Shown in pieces: positions 48,359 to 57,191 of a DNA stretch of 64,000 nucleotides. The translations under genes were made by a program, and so were the position numbers. The stretch is from Flavobacteriaceae bacterium. Its GTDB lineage: Bacteria; Bacteroidota; Bacteroidia; Flavobacteriales; Flavobacteriaceae. Location: assembly GCA_026709415.1 (NCBI GenBank), contig JAPOSZ010000021.1, positions 42,139 through 106,138 of the forward strand, read 5' to 3'. The notes below the pieces were generated by a model. It worked only from the letters and a program-made list of their open reading frames with translations. It did no database searches and was not told where the DNA came from. Numbering within the stretch: the stretch's first letter is position 1; each line of letters begins with the position of its first letter.

Positions 48359-49219
48359 TTAACTGTTGAGCGCTTCCGCTCCACTGACAATTTCCAGTAT
48401 TTCTGCCGTGATGGCGGCTTGTCTAGCTTTATTATAGGTTAGTTTCAATTGATCCAAAACCTCAGTAGCATTTTCAGTGGCAATATGCATGGCTGTCATT
48501 CGAGCCGCTTGTTCTGCAGCCAACGAATCCCTCAGGGATTTATAAAACTGAATCTTTAAAGCCTTAGGCAATATTTCTTGAACGATTTTTTGGATGCTAG
48601 GTTCATAAATAAAGTTTGAACTTTGACCTTTTTCTGAAGGAGGGGGGCTAATGGGTAAAAACTGTTCAACAATTAATTCTTGAGTGGCCACATTCTTGAA
48701 TCGATTGTATAAAAGAAGGACTTTGTCAATTTTTTCCTCTTTGTACAAATTCATAACAGGTTGAATGATATCAACTGAATTTGAATAACTTAAATCATCA
48801 AAAATGGCTGTATGGCTTTCCACAATGGTTGCCTGTTTTGAAAGCAATTCTTGACCTTTTTTCCCAATGATCATCAATTCAACATCTTTATTGGCCCCCT
48901 CTTGACTGATTAATTTTCTGGCTCGTTTGGCTACATTGGTATTGAATGCTCCACATAATCCTCGATTAGAAGTGATGGGAATCAACAAAACTTTCTTTTC
49001 TGTTCTCAAATTGGTATATGGACTTTTGATGTCCGAATCCAATCTACTACCAAATTCCGTGACCAATTCATTGAACTTTTCGGCATAGGGACGCACGGCA
49101 GTAATTTCTCTTTGAGCCTTTTTTAATTTGGCAGACGACACCATTTTCATGGCTCGAGTGATTTTTTTCGTGGAATCAACCGAAGAAATCCGACTGCGTA
49201 TTTCTTTTAAATTGGACAC
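48359..49219 (-). CDS. atpG: F-type ATP synthase gamma subunit
   Basis: The central-shaft subunit of F1, 286 residues. Its two long helices are recognisable at the ends: MSNLKEIRSRISSVDSTKKI with TRAMKMVSSAKLKKAQ at the N-terminus, and AEQAARMTAMHIATENATEV with KARQAAITAEILEIVSGAEA at the C-terminus. It rotates inside the alpha/beta hexamer. Last atp gene of the operon, 3 bases after atpA. Beta and epsilon genes (atpD, atpC) are absent, as usual for Bacteroidota, where they lie elsewhere. Confidence 0.96.
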   Translation of the reverse strand: MSNLKEIRSRISSVDSTKKITRAMKMVSSAKLKKAQREITAVRPYAEKFNELVTEFGSRLDSDIKSPYTNLRTEKKVLLIPITSNRGLCGAFNTNVAKRARKLISQEGANKDVELMIIGKKGQELLSKQATIVESHTAIFDDLSYSNSVDIIQPVMNLYKEEKIDKVLLLYNRFKNVATQELIVEQFLPISPPPSEKGQSSNFIYEPSIQKIVQEILPKALKIQFYKSLRDSLAAEQAARMTAMHIATENATEVLDQLKLTYNKARQAAITAEILEIVSGAEALNS

Positions 49220-49222
49220 CGA

Positions 49223-50818
49223 TTACGTATTGTATTGATTGACGATTTGATCGATGACGGTTTCTAAAGCTTTGGCAATTTTTTCTGGCAATTTTCTTCC
49301 TTCAAGTGGGGTGGTTTTTAAGCTTTTTAATAAATCGTTGTGATTTTCTCTGAGTTCATTCAATAAAGCCCTTTCAAAATCTTTCACGCGATCCAATGGG
49401 ATTTCTGAAATTAAACCTTGAGTTCCTGAATAAATAATGACGATTTGCTCTTCAACCGGATAAGAATCGTTTTGATCTTGTTTTAAAATTTCGACGTTCC
49501 TCTTTCCTTTTTCAATAATCATCGAAGTTTGTTTGTCTAAATCAGAACCAAATTGGGCAAAAGCTTCGAATTCGCGGAATTGTGCTTGGTTGATTTTTAA
49601 TGTACCAGCCACCGCTTTCATCGTTTTGATTTGAGCACTACCCCCAACCCTTGATACAGAAATACCCACATTAATGGCTGGGCGAATTCCAGCATTGAAT
49701 AAATCCGTTTCTAAAAATATTTGACCATCCGTAATGGAAATAACGTTTGTTGGAATATAGGCTGAAACATCGCCAGCTTGCGTTTCAATGATCGGTAAAG
49801 CGGTCAGCGATCCACCACCCTTTACTTTGTCTTTAATACTACTGGGTAAATCATTCATTTGTTGAGCGATATCATCATTATTGATGACTTTAGCGGCTCT
49901 TTCCAACAAACGGGAATGAAGATAAAAGACATCTCCAGGATAAGCTTCTCGACCGGGAGGTCTTCTTAATAATAGCGATACTTCTCGATAGGCAACGGCT
50001 TGTTTGGACAAATCATCATAAACAATCAATGCTGGCTTGCCCAAATCTCTAAAGTACTCGCCGATGGAGGCTCCAGCAAAAGGAGCATAAACTTGCATGG
50101 GAGCAGGATCTGATGCCGAAGCAACAATCACCGTGGTGTATGCCATGGCACCATAGTCATGAAGGGTTTTGACAATCGAAGCAACCGTTGATGCTTTGAG
50201 TCCAATAGCCACATAGATACAGTAGACGGGTTCTCCAGAATCATAAAATTCTTTTTGATTCAATATCGTGTCGATACAGACGGTTGTTTTTCCAGTTTGT
50301 CGATCACCGATGACTAATTCTCTTTGTCCACGGCCGATAGGAATCATAGAGTCAATGGCCTTGATACCCGTTTGTAAGGGTTCGTTAACGGGTTGTCTGT
50401 AGATCACACCGGGAGCTTTTCTTTCCAGTGGCATTTCATATAATTGGCCTTCAATCGGTCCTTTTCCATCAATGGGATGCCCCAGGGTATTAATAACTCG
50501 TCCTACCAACCCTTCTCCTACTCTAATAGAGGCAATGCGTTTGGTTCTAGTGACTTTATCGCCTTCTTTGATTTCAATGGAAGGCTCTAAAAGGACCACT
50601 CCCACATGATCGAGCTCTAAATTAAGCACCATGCCTTCTACCCCACTTTCAAATTTGACTAATTCTCCATATTGAACTTGAGACAGACCAAATACTCTAG
50701 CAATACCATCACCCACTTCAAGAACCAATCCGGTTTCTTCCATTTTTTGAGAAATATCCGCATCTTTTAATTGAGATTTTAGAATCGACGATATCTCAGA
50801 TGGTTTTATCTTTTCCAT
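49223..50818 (-). CDS. atpA: F-type ATP synthase alpha subunit
   Basis: The regulatory nucleotide-binding subunit of F1, 531 residues. P-loop GDRQTGKT at 171-178, the ATP synthase alpha/beta signature region ([17 protein letters not shown]), and the alpha-specific C-terminal helices are present. Length is slightly above the bacterial norm. It lies 15 bases after atpH and 3 before atpG. Cytoplasmic face of the inner membrane. Confidence 0.97.
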   Translation of the reverse strand: MEKIKPSEISSILKSQLKDADISQKMEETGLVLEVGDGIARVFGLSQVQYGELVKFESGVEGMVLNLELDHVGVVLLEPSIEIKEGDKVTRTKRIASIRVGEGLVGRVINTLGHPIDGKGPIEGQLYEMPLERKAPGVIYRQPVNEPLQTGIKAIDSMIPIGRGQRELVIGDRQTGKTTVCIDTILNQKEFYDSGEPVYCIYVAIGLKASTVASIVKTLHDYGAMAYTTVIVASASDPAPMQVYAPFAGASIGEYFRDLGKPALIVYDDLSKQAVAYREVSLLLRRPPGREAYPGDVFYLHSRLLERAAKVINNDDIAQQMNDLPSSIKDKVKGGGSLTALPIIETQAGDVSAYIPTNVISITDGQIFLETDLFNAGIRPAINVGISVSRVGGSAQIKTMKAVAGTLKINQAQFREFEAFAQFGSDLDKQTSMIIEKGKRNVEILKQDQNDSYPVEEQIVIIYSGTQGLISEIPLDRVKDFERALLNELRENHNDLLKSLKTTPLEGRKLPEKIAKALETVIDQIVNQYNT

Positions 50819-50833
50819 GTTTATACTATAAAA

Positions 50834-51370
50834 TTAAGTTTGAACTATTGTGTTTTTAATGTCATTGACTTTATGGGCAATACTAGCATCATATTGTAAA
50901 TCTTTGAAATTTAAAATAAACCCTCCAATAATTTTTGAATCGATGCGATTGTTCAATTCAACTTGACCTTTCAAGAGCTGATCGATGGTTTTGTGGACTT
51001 GGTTTTTTAAAGTTTCATTGAGTTTGAAAGCCGTTGTGACATTCACTTTGACTATTCCCTTAGCCTGGTAATCCATTTTGATGACTTGATTTGAAATTTC
51101 TTGAATTATGTCCAATCGATTGTTTGATGTCAAAAGATCTAATATTTTCAATAAAATTTCCGATGGGTTTTTGACCAATTCAAGTAATATCTCTTTTCTC
51201 TTTTGTAAAGAATGAGGTGAAGATTTCAAAAGTTGTTGCAACTCAAAAGATTCGTTGACTAATCGATATAAAAACGCACACTCCGAGACAAATTCAGAAG
51301 TCTTGTTTTTTTCTATAGCAAAGTCATAAAATGCTTTTGCATACCGTTGAGCAACAATAGATGATTTCAT
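50834..51370 (-). CDS. atpH: F-type ATP synthase delta subunit
   Basis: A 178-residue OSCP/delta subunit that ties F1 to the peripheral stalk. The N-terminal SSIVAQRYAKAFYDFAIEKN motif and the C-terminal KIIGGFILNFKDLQYDAS motif are typical. It begins with the base after the atpF stop and precedes atpA, the standard order B-E-F-H-A-G. Confidence 0.95.
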   Translation of the reverse strand: MKSSIVAQRYAKAFYDFAIEKNKTSEFVSECAFLYRLVNESFELQQLLKSSPHSLQKRKEILLELVKNPSEILLKILDLLTSNNRLDIIQEISNQVIKMDYQAKGIVKVNVTTAFKLNETLKNQVHKTIDQLLKGQVELNNRIDSKIIGGFILNFKDLQYDASIAHKVNDIKNTIVQT

Positions 51371-51871
51371 TTAGTTCAAACTGAAATCTTTTAATAGATT
51401 TTCAATCAATTTTTGCTGCTTTTTATCATCGGAAAGATCATCTTCCAATACTTTTTTTGCAATCAACAAAGCAATTTCACCCACATGACCTTTAAGGTCT
51501 GAAAGTGCATTTTGCTTTTCAGCTTCGATATCACTGTAGGCATTTTGCAGGATTTTTTGAGCTTCCAATCGAGCTTCTTCTTTAGCTGAATTGATGATTT
51601 GAGCACTAGAATTGTTGGCTAGTCGTAATATTTCATCACGCTGTTGATAGGCCTCTTTGAGAACTTTTTTGTTTTCCGATTGAAGATCGGCCATTTCTTT
51701 TTTGACTTTTCTAGCTTCTTCAAGTGATCCTTTAATCGTCTCTTCACGTTGCTTTACGGCTGAAAGTATAGGCTTCCAGGCATAACGCTTTAAAACAAAA
51801 AGGATGATTAGAAAAATCAGCGATTGCCAGAAAAACAGACCAATCGAAAACTCTGTGATCAACTTTTCCAT
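51371..51871 (-). CDS. atpF: F-type ATP synthase b subunit
   Basis: The peripheral-stalk subunit, 166 residues: one N-terminal membrane helix (GLFFWQSLIFLIILFVLKRY) followed by a long charged coiled coil (KQREETIKGSLEEARKVKKE onward). The WKPI motif after the helix is typical. The gene runs directly into atpH with no space and follows atpE by 15 bases. Confidence 0.95.
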   Translation of the reverse strand: MEKLITEFSIGLFFWQSLIFLIILFVLKRYAWKPILSAVKQREETIKGSLEEARKVKKEMADLQSENKKVLKEAYQQRDEILRLANNSSAQIINSAKEEARLEAQKILQNAYSDIEAEKQNALSDLKGHVGEIALLIAKKVLEDDLSDDKKQQKLIENLLKDFSLN

Positions 51872-51886
51872 AAAAGTCTAACCCAA

Positions 51887-52078
51887 TTAAGCCAAAAAGA
51901 GAGCTGCAAAACCAATACCTTCCACCAATGCGGCTGCAATGAGCATGGCAATATTGATTTTACCAAAGGCATCAGGTTGACGACCAATAGCTTCAGTAGC
52001 TCCTCTACCTATAGCACCCACACCGATACCCACACCGATAACAATGAGGCCTGCACCTACAATTTCCGGAATTTCCAT
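51887..52078 (-). CDS. atpE: F-type ATP synthase c subunit
   Basis: A 63-residue proteolipid of the rotor ring: two membrane helices joined by the polar loop RQP (33-35). The ion-carrying residue is Glu53 in the second helix (ALVEGIGFAAL). The first helix is glycine-rich (GVGIGVGAIGRG) and lacks the Gln found in Na+-binding rings, so a proton ring is likely. It lies 36 bases after atpB. Confidence 0.95.
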   Translation of the reverse strand: MEIPEIVGAGLIVIGVGIGVGAIGRGATEAIGRQPDAFGKINIAMLIAAALVEGIGFAALFLA

Positions 52079-52114
52079 AATAATTATTTATTTAAAGATT
52101 GTTAATATGATTAT

Positions 52115-53203
52115 TTAATGTTTTTCAGCCACTGCAAAACCAAAGTATACTGCAGAAAGTACAGTAAACACATAGGCTTGTAAAATAGCCACTAATATTT
52201 TGAGATTAGCAATGACAAAGGATAATAAAAACCCCATCCCCTTGGCAAACACGCCATCAAAGACAAAAATCAAACTGATTAAAGTCATCAAAACAATATG
52301 ACCAGCGGCCATATTGGCATACAAACGCACCATGAGTGTGAAGGGTTTGATAAACACACCCAATAATTCAATGGGCATCAAAACCGGTCTGATATAATAA
52401 GGGACTCCTGGCATCCAAAAAATATGGGCCCAGTAGTTTCGATTGCCCTTAAAATTAGTGATGATAAAGGTGATGATGGCCAAACAAAAAGTAACAGCGA
52501 TATTCCCCGTGACATTGATACCAAAAGGAGACAAACCAATGAGATTTAAGATGACGATAAAAAAGAAAAGTGTCAATAGGTAGCTCATGAATCGATGATG
52601 GTGTTTTTCTCCAATGCTCATGATGGCTATCTCATCTCTAACGAATAAAATAATCGGTTCTAAAAACCGACCCAAACCTGTAGGCATTAAATCATTTTTT
52701 TCATATGATTTGGCATGTTTATAAAAGAACCAAAACATCAGTAAGCTGACCAAAACAATTGAAATGACACTCTTGGTAATCGAAAAATCTATGGGTCTGT
52801 AATTGGTGACTTTTCCCTCTTGATCGTATAAAATTTGACCTTCAGCATCGGTTTGATAAATTCGACTATGATAGACTTTATAGTGCTTGCCTTTAACCGA
52901 AACAAGCGCTTTTCCGTGTTTGAATTTAGATGAGGAAAAACTAACAAGACCGACATCACGATCCCACAAAATCACTAAAAGTGGAATAGAAAAGTAAACT
53001 TTTTCACCTCGAGAATTAGTATAACTGAATAGGTTAAAATCGTGATTATCTAATATATGGTGTTGAATATAAGCTTCGATTTCAGCCTTGTAATCATGGC
53101 GTGTTTGAGGGTCTTTTGATGATGCCAAAACATGGCTCGAAGTCAACAAAACGAGAGCCAAAAAGTGGTAATAAATTTTGATTCTCCTCAATGGAATACT
53201 CAA
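52115..53203 (-). CDS. atpB: F-type ATP synthase a subunit
   Basis: A 362-residue a subunit with the long N-terminal periplasmic part normal for Bacteroidota (signal-like start, then about 110 residues before the first membrane helix near 142). The essential arginine is Arg293 in TLMVRLYANMAAGH. The last helices end in VYFGFAVAEKH. It forms the proton half-channels next to the c-ring. First gene of the operon; the start is TTG. Upstream, a 150-base gap separates it from a divergent lipoprotein gene, whereas DUF6168/atpZ would be expected there. Confidence 0.95.
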   Translation of the reverse strand: MSIPLRRIKIYYHFLALVLLTSSHVLASSKDPQTRHDYKAEIEAYIQHHILDNHDFNLFSYTNSRGEKVYFSIPLLVILWDRDVGLVSFSSSKFKHGKALVSVKGKHYKVYHSRIYQTDAEGQILYDQEGKVTNYRPIDFSITKSVISIVLVSLLMFWFFYKHAKSYEKNDLMPTGLGRFLEPIILFVRDEIAIMSIGEKHHHRFMSYLLTLFFFIVILNLIGLSPFGINVTGNIAVTFCLAIITFIITNFKGNRNYWAHIFWMPGVPYYIRPVLMPIELLGVFIKPFTLMVRLYANMAAGHIVLMTLISLIFVFDGVFAKGMGFLLSFVIANLKILVAILQAYVFTVLSAVYFGFAVAEKH

Positions 53204-53229
53204 AACAAAAGCCTTTTTTAACGGCGGTG

Positions 53230-53237
53230 CAAATGTA
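53230..53237 (-). promoter_or_regulatory. Possible -7 box of the atp operon
   Basis: On the minus strand the sequence is TACATTTG, matching TAnnTTTG, about 30 bases before atpB. A weak -33 box (TTTC) lies 21 bases upstream of it. If real, it would let the displaced atpB-G block be transcribed independently of atpZ. Confidence 0.4.
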
Positions 53238-53357
53238 ATATATCAGACTAAATTTTTAGAAATGTTTTTGACTTTCTAATTTTGAAAATCATAGGGTTAT
53301 TATCGGAGATATCATCATAAAAATCTCAAATCATTTTTAAATTGTGCGACTTTTCTT

Positions 53358-56300
53358 ATGTTGTTAAATAAGATTTATTTATGGGCCAAAATGACTCTCG
53401 GGGGGCTTATGTTCATGGTTTCAAGTTGTCAAAAAGAAAAATCACGATTTGTTGATCGAGCTAAAACTTCTGGCATTGATTTTGAAAATACTTTGAGCTA
53501 TACCAATGACTTCAATCCCTACACATACCGAAATTTTTATAATGGTGGTGGTGTTGCCTTAGGAGATATCAATAACGATGGATGGATTGATATTTATTTG
53601 ACAGGAAATCAAACCGACAATAGGTTATATTTAAACCAAGGGGATTGGAAATTTGTCGATATCACTGAAATAGCTGGCGTTGCCTCTCCAGGGGTTTGGT
53701 CTACTGGAGCCACTTTTGCTGACGTCAATGGAGATGGATACTTAGATCTTTATGTCTGTAAATCAGGAAAACCACAGGGGGAAAATCGACACAATGAATT
53801 GTTTATCAATAATGGAGATTTGAGTTTTACAGAGCAGTCCAAAAAATATGGATTAGATATCCTTGGACTGTCGGTACATGCCGCTTTTTTTGACTTTGAT
53901 TTAGATGGCGATTTGGATTGTTACGTCTTAAATAATTCAACACAATCTATAGGGGGTTATGATTTGATTAAAGACCAAAGGAATATTCCAGATCCTGATG
54001 GATTGGGTAATAAATTATTGATTCAAGAAAACAATCGTTTTTTAGATATCACTGAAGATCAAAATATTTACACTTCTGCCATTGGCTTTGGCTTAGGAAT
54101 TACTCTCAGTGATTTTAATGCTGATCGAAGACCTGATCTGTTTATTTCAAATGATTTTTTTGAAAAAGATTATCTCTATTATAATTTTCCAACTGGATTT
54201 CAAGAAGTTTTAGAGCAAAAGCTTTCTACGATATCGATGGGGTCTATGGGGGCTGATGCGGCTGATGTGAATAATGATTTGTTAGCTGATTTGATGGTCA
54301 CTGAAATGCTTCCGTCGACATTGGAAAGGCAAAAAACAAAAGCGTTGTATGAAAGTTGGGACAAATACCGATTGGCCGTCTCACAAGGTTACTACCACCA
54401 ATATCCTCGGAATACACTGCAGCGAAATTTAGGAGAAAAAGGATTTGTTGAAATTGGTCGATACGCCGGCGTAATGGCCACCGATTGGAGCTGGGCTTCT
54501 TTATTATTTGATGCGGATAATGATGGTTTAAAAGATTTGTTTGTGGCCAATGGGATCTTCCAAGATTTGCTTGATCGAGATTACCTAGACTATTCAGCCA
54601 ATGATCAAATCGTAGCAAAAATGCTCGAGAATCGGCAATCTGGATTAAAAGAACTGATTGATTTCATTCCATCCCATCCTATTGCTAATGTCATGTTTCA
54701 AAACAAAGGTGATTTTAAATTTAAGGATATCACTAATGATTGGGGATTAAACACCCCTAGTTTTAGTAATGGGAATGCCTATGCCGATTTAGATAATGAT
54801 GGCGATTTGGATTTAGTCGTCAATAACGTTAATCATCCTTGTTTTGTTTACGAAAACACAACCGATACTTCTCAACACAAATTTTTGAGTATTTCATTAC
54901 AATCCCATTCTTTGAATACGAAATCCATCGGGGCAAAAGCAATCATTAAATACGGAAACTCTAATCAACAAATGGTGGAGCAATTTCCATCCAGAGGCTT
55001 TCAATCTTCCATTTCAAACCGTCTTCATTTTGGCTTGGATCATCATGATATGGTCGATTCGTTAATCGTTTTATGGCCTAATGATAAAACCTCTCTTCAT
55101 ACCAATATTGCGGCCAATCAACATATCCACCTCCAAGAACCTCGGCAGTCTAATCATCAATATCAACCCTCAAAAACCTCTAATCCAATTTTAAAATCAA
55201 CCCCCTTATTTGAATTTGTCCATCGAGAAAATAATTGGAGTGATTTCAATCGTGAACAACTGCTCATCCAAATGTATAGCAATCAAGGGCCGGCCTTAGC
55301 TAAGGGAGATGTTAATCATGATGGTCTTGAAGATTTCTTTATTGGCGGCGCCAAAAATCAATCCAGTTCACTAATTGTTTCACACCACGATGGCTACCAA
55401 ATCATTGAAAATATCTTTCAAATCCATGCTACAGCAGAAGATACCGTCGCCAAATTTATTGATTTAAATCAAGATGGATTTTTAGATTTATATGTCGGCA
55501 CATCCGGCAGAGCTTTTTCAAATGAAGATCATAATTTAAATGACCGTGTTTATATCAACCATGGGGAAGGGATATTCGAATGGATGTCCCATGTTTTGCC
55601 GCAAAATCTATTGACTCGAACTTCAGACATCTCTAGTTTGGATTTTAATAAAGATGGTCTATTGGATTTATTTTTAACCCAAAACATCGATGGTTCATTC
55701 TACGGACCACCCGCTGATGCCATCCTTTTAAAAGGCTTACCAGATGGAACCTTTCGCCAAGAAAAGATCCCCCAATTTCAAGACTTGGGATTGATGACAT
55801 CGGCTGAAACAAAAGATATTGATGGTGATGGTTGGACAGATATCTTGGTCGCCGGACATTGGACAAATATTTTAGTTTTTTTAAATGAAAAGGGCACGTT
55901 TAACAAGCCTTCTAAACATATTGGTTTAGACCAGACCAGTGGCTTGTGGAACACCCTGGTGGCTCAAGATTTTGATCAAGATGGGGATATCGATTTATTT
56001 GCTGGAAATCATGGAACCAATAGCATGATTCAATCAGGTTACAAAATGTTCGTCAGTGATTTTGATTCCAATGGCAGTATCGAGCAAATTATTTGTGCCC
56101 CCCATGGTGACACTTACTATCCTATTGCTGATCGTAAGGATTTAATCGCACAACTACCCTATCTCAAAAGAATCATACCAAGTCATGAAATTTATTCCAA
56201 AACAACCATTGAACAATTACTAAGCCAACAGCAAATCCAACATTCGAGACAATACCAACTAGAAGAACTTGAAAGCTGTTATTTTGAAAATCATAATGGC

Positions 56301-56627
56301 CTTTTTGTGAAACAACCATTACCCTCTGAAATTCAATATGCTCCTATATATTCTTCAGTCGTCAAAGATGTTGATCAAGATCATCAGTTGGATTTGATTC
56401 TTGGGGGCAATCAATATTTGGTCAAACCACAATTTGGTCGCTATGATGCATCCCATGGTTTGATTGTTTATGGCTCTAAAGAGGACCCTCACTTTAAATT
56501 TGACCAGACTGAATTTTTGGGAATTTCCGGTCAGATTAGAAATTTGGAATTGATCCAACACCAAAATAAATTACTTTTAATTGCTGCCATTAACAATGAA
56601 GCCATCCAGTTTTTTGAGTTTCCATAA
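53358..56627 (+). CDS. FG-GAP/VCBS-repeat lipoprotein with ASPIC/UnbV domain
   Basis: A 1089-residue exported protein with lipobox MVSSC. It has several FG-GAP/VCBS calcium-binding repeats (GVALGDINNDGWIDIYLTG, TFADVNGDGYLDLYVCKSG, LFDADNDGLKDLFVANG, AYADLDNDGDLDLVVNNV and more). One ASPIC/UnbV domain lies in the middle (IGAKAIIKYG, FPSRGFQSS, LHFGLDHHD, LIVLWPNDK), followed by a second repeat block (GDVNHDGLEDFFIGGA). Such CRTAC1-like proteins are surface beta-propellers common in marine Bacteroidota. It is followed by a lipoprotein gene that overlaps it and by a similar large gene, forming an operon. Confidence 0.88.
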   Translation: MLLNKIYLWAKMTLGGLMFMVSSCQKEKSRFVDRAKTSGIDFENTLSYTNDFNPYTYRNFYNGGGVALGDINNDGWIDIYLTGNQTDNRLYLNQGDWKFVDITEIAGVASPGVWSTGATFADVNGDGYLDLYVCKSGKPQGENRHNELFINNGDLSFTEQSKKYGLDILGLSVHAAFFDFDLDGDLDCYVLNNSTQSIGGYDLIKDQRNIPDPDGLGNKLLIQENNRFLDITEDQNIYTSAIGFGLGITLSDFNADRRPDLFISNDFFEKDYLYYNFPTGFQEVLEQKLSTISMGSMGADAADVNNDLLADLMVTEMLPSTLERQKTKALYESWDKYRLAVSQGYYHQYPRNTLQRNLGEKGFVEIGRYAGVMATDWSWASLLFDADNDGLKDLFVANGIFQDLLDRDYLDYSANDQIVAKMLENRQSGLKELIDFIPSHPIANVMFQNKGDFKFKDITNDWGLNTPSFSNGNAYADLDNDGDLDLVVNNVNHPCFVYENTTDTSQHKFLSISLQSHSLNTKSIGAKAIIKYGNSNQQMVEQFPSRGFQSSISNRLHFGLDHHDMVDSLIVLWPNDKTSLHTNIAANQHIHLQEPRQSNHQYQPSKTSNPILKSTPLFEFVHRENNWSDFNREQLLIQMYSNQGPALAKGDVNHDGLEDFFIGGAKNQSSSLIVSHHDGYQIIENIFQIHATAEDTVAKFIDLNQDGFLDLYVGTSGRAFSNEDHNLNDRVYINHGEGIFEWMSHVLPQNLLTRTSDISSLDFNKDGLLDLFLTQNIDGSFYGPPADAILLKGLPDGTFRQEKIPQFQDLGLMTSAETKDIDGDGWTDILVAGHWTNILVFLNEKGTFNKPSKHIGLDQTSGLWNTLVAQDFDQDGDIDLFAGNHGTNSMIQSGYKMFVSDFDSNGSIEQIICAPHGDTYYPIADRKDLIAQLPYLKRIIPSHEIYSKTTIEQLLSQQQIQHSRQYQLEELESCYFENHNGLFVKQPLPSEIQYAPIYSSVVKDVDQDHQLDLILGGNQYLVKPQFGRYDASHGLIVYGSKEDPHFKFDQTEFLGISGQIRNLELIQHQNKLLLIAAINNEAIQFFEFP

Positions 56628-57189
56628 GGTTTTGGTGTTTCTCGCTAGCCTTTTCATTTTAAGTCAATGTGAAACTTCGATTTATAAAAAAAACTACTTA
56701 AGAGAAACCAAAAAAAAGCAACGCATCGATTCTCTGTTATTCACTCTTTCCTTTGGCATGGATAATCAAGAGTACTTGGATCGATGTTGGAAACTCAATC
56801 AACAACAATTGATTCTCCCATCCTCTGGTAGTTACGGCTGGGTCAATTTTTATCTAAAAGAAGAACCACAATCACTAAGTCCTGCAGATATTGAATTCCG
56901 GTTTATCGGGGGATTTGATGATTCTAGAAATTTGAATGCTCTCAATCTCAAGTTGGCATACCGAGCTTGGGCTCCTTGGAATAACATGTACCAAAGTCAT
57001 GTATTGATTGAAGCCATCAAGGATACCATTATGGAACGGTATGGAGGAAATCCTTTTTTTAGATTCGACCAGATGGGTGATACTTTACCAACCTATTTTA
57101 AAATTGATGCCAATCGACAGTTCAAACTCTATATCCAAGATGATCGATTTGTGGCTGGCCAAATCAAAGATTTAAAACCCCATTATTAA
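56596..57189 (+). CDS. Hypothetical lipoprotein between two VCBS genes
   Basis: A protein of 197 residues from ATG 56596, which overlaps the end of the upstream gene by 32 bases. It has a signal and lipobox (VLVFLASLFILSQC). The rest is a mixed alpha/beta domain without a motif I recognise (conserved-looking parts: SSGSYGWVNFYLKEEP, LAYRAWAPWNNMYQ). Its position inside a three-gene unit with two VCBS/ASPIC proteins suggests it works with them at the cell envelope. The downstream gene begins 2 bases after its stop. Confidence 0.7.
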   Translation: MKPSSFLSFHKVLVFLASLFILSQCETSIYKKNYLRETKKKQRIDSLLFTLSFGMDNQEYLDRCWKLNQQQLILPSSGSYGWVNFYLKEEPQSLSPADIEFRFIGGFDDSRNLNALNLKLAYRAWAPWNNMYQSHVLIEAIKDTIMERYGGNPFFRFDQMGDTLPTYFKIDANRQFKLYIQDDRFVAGQIKDLKPHY

Positions 57190-57191
57190 GA

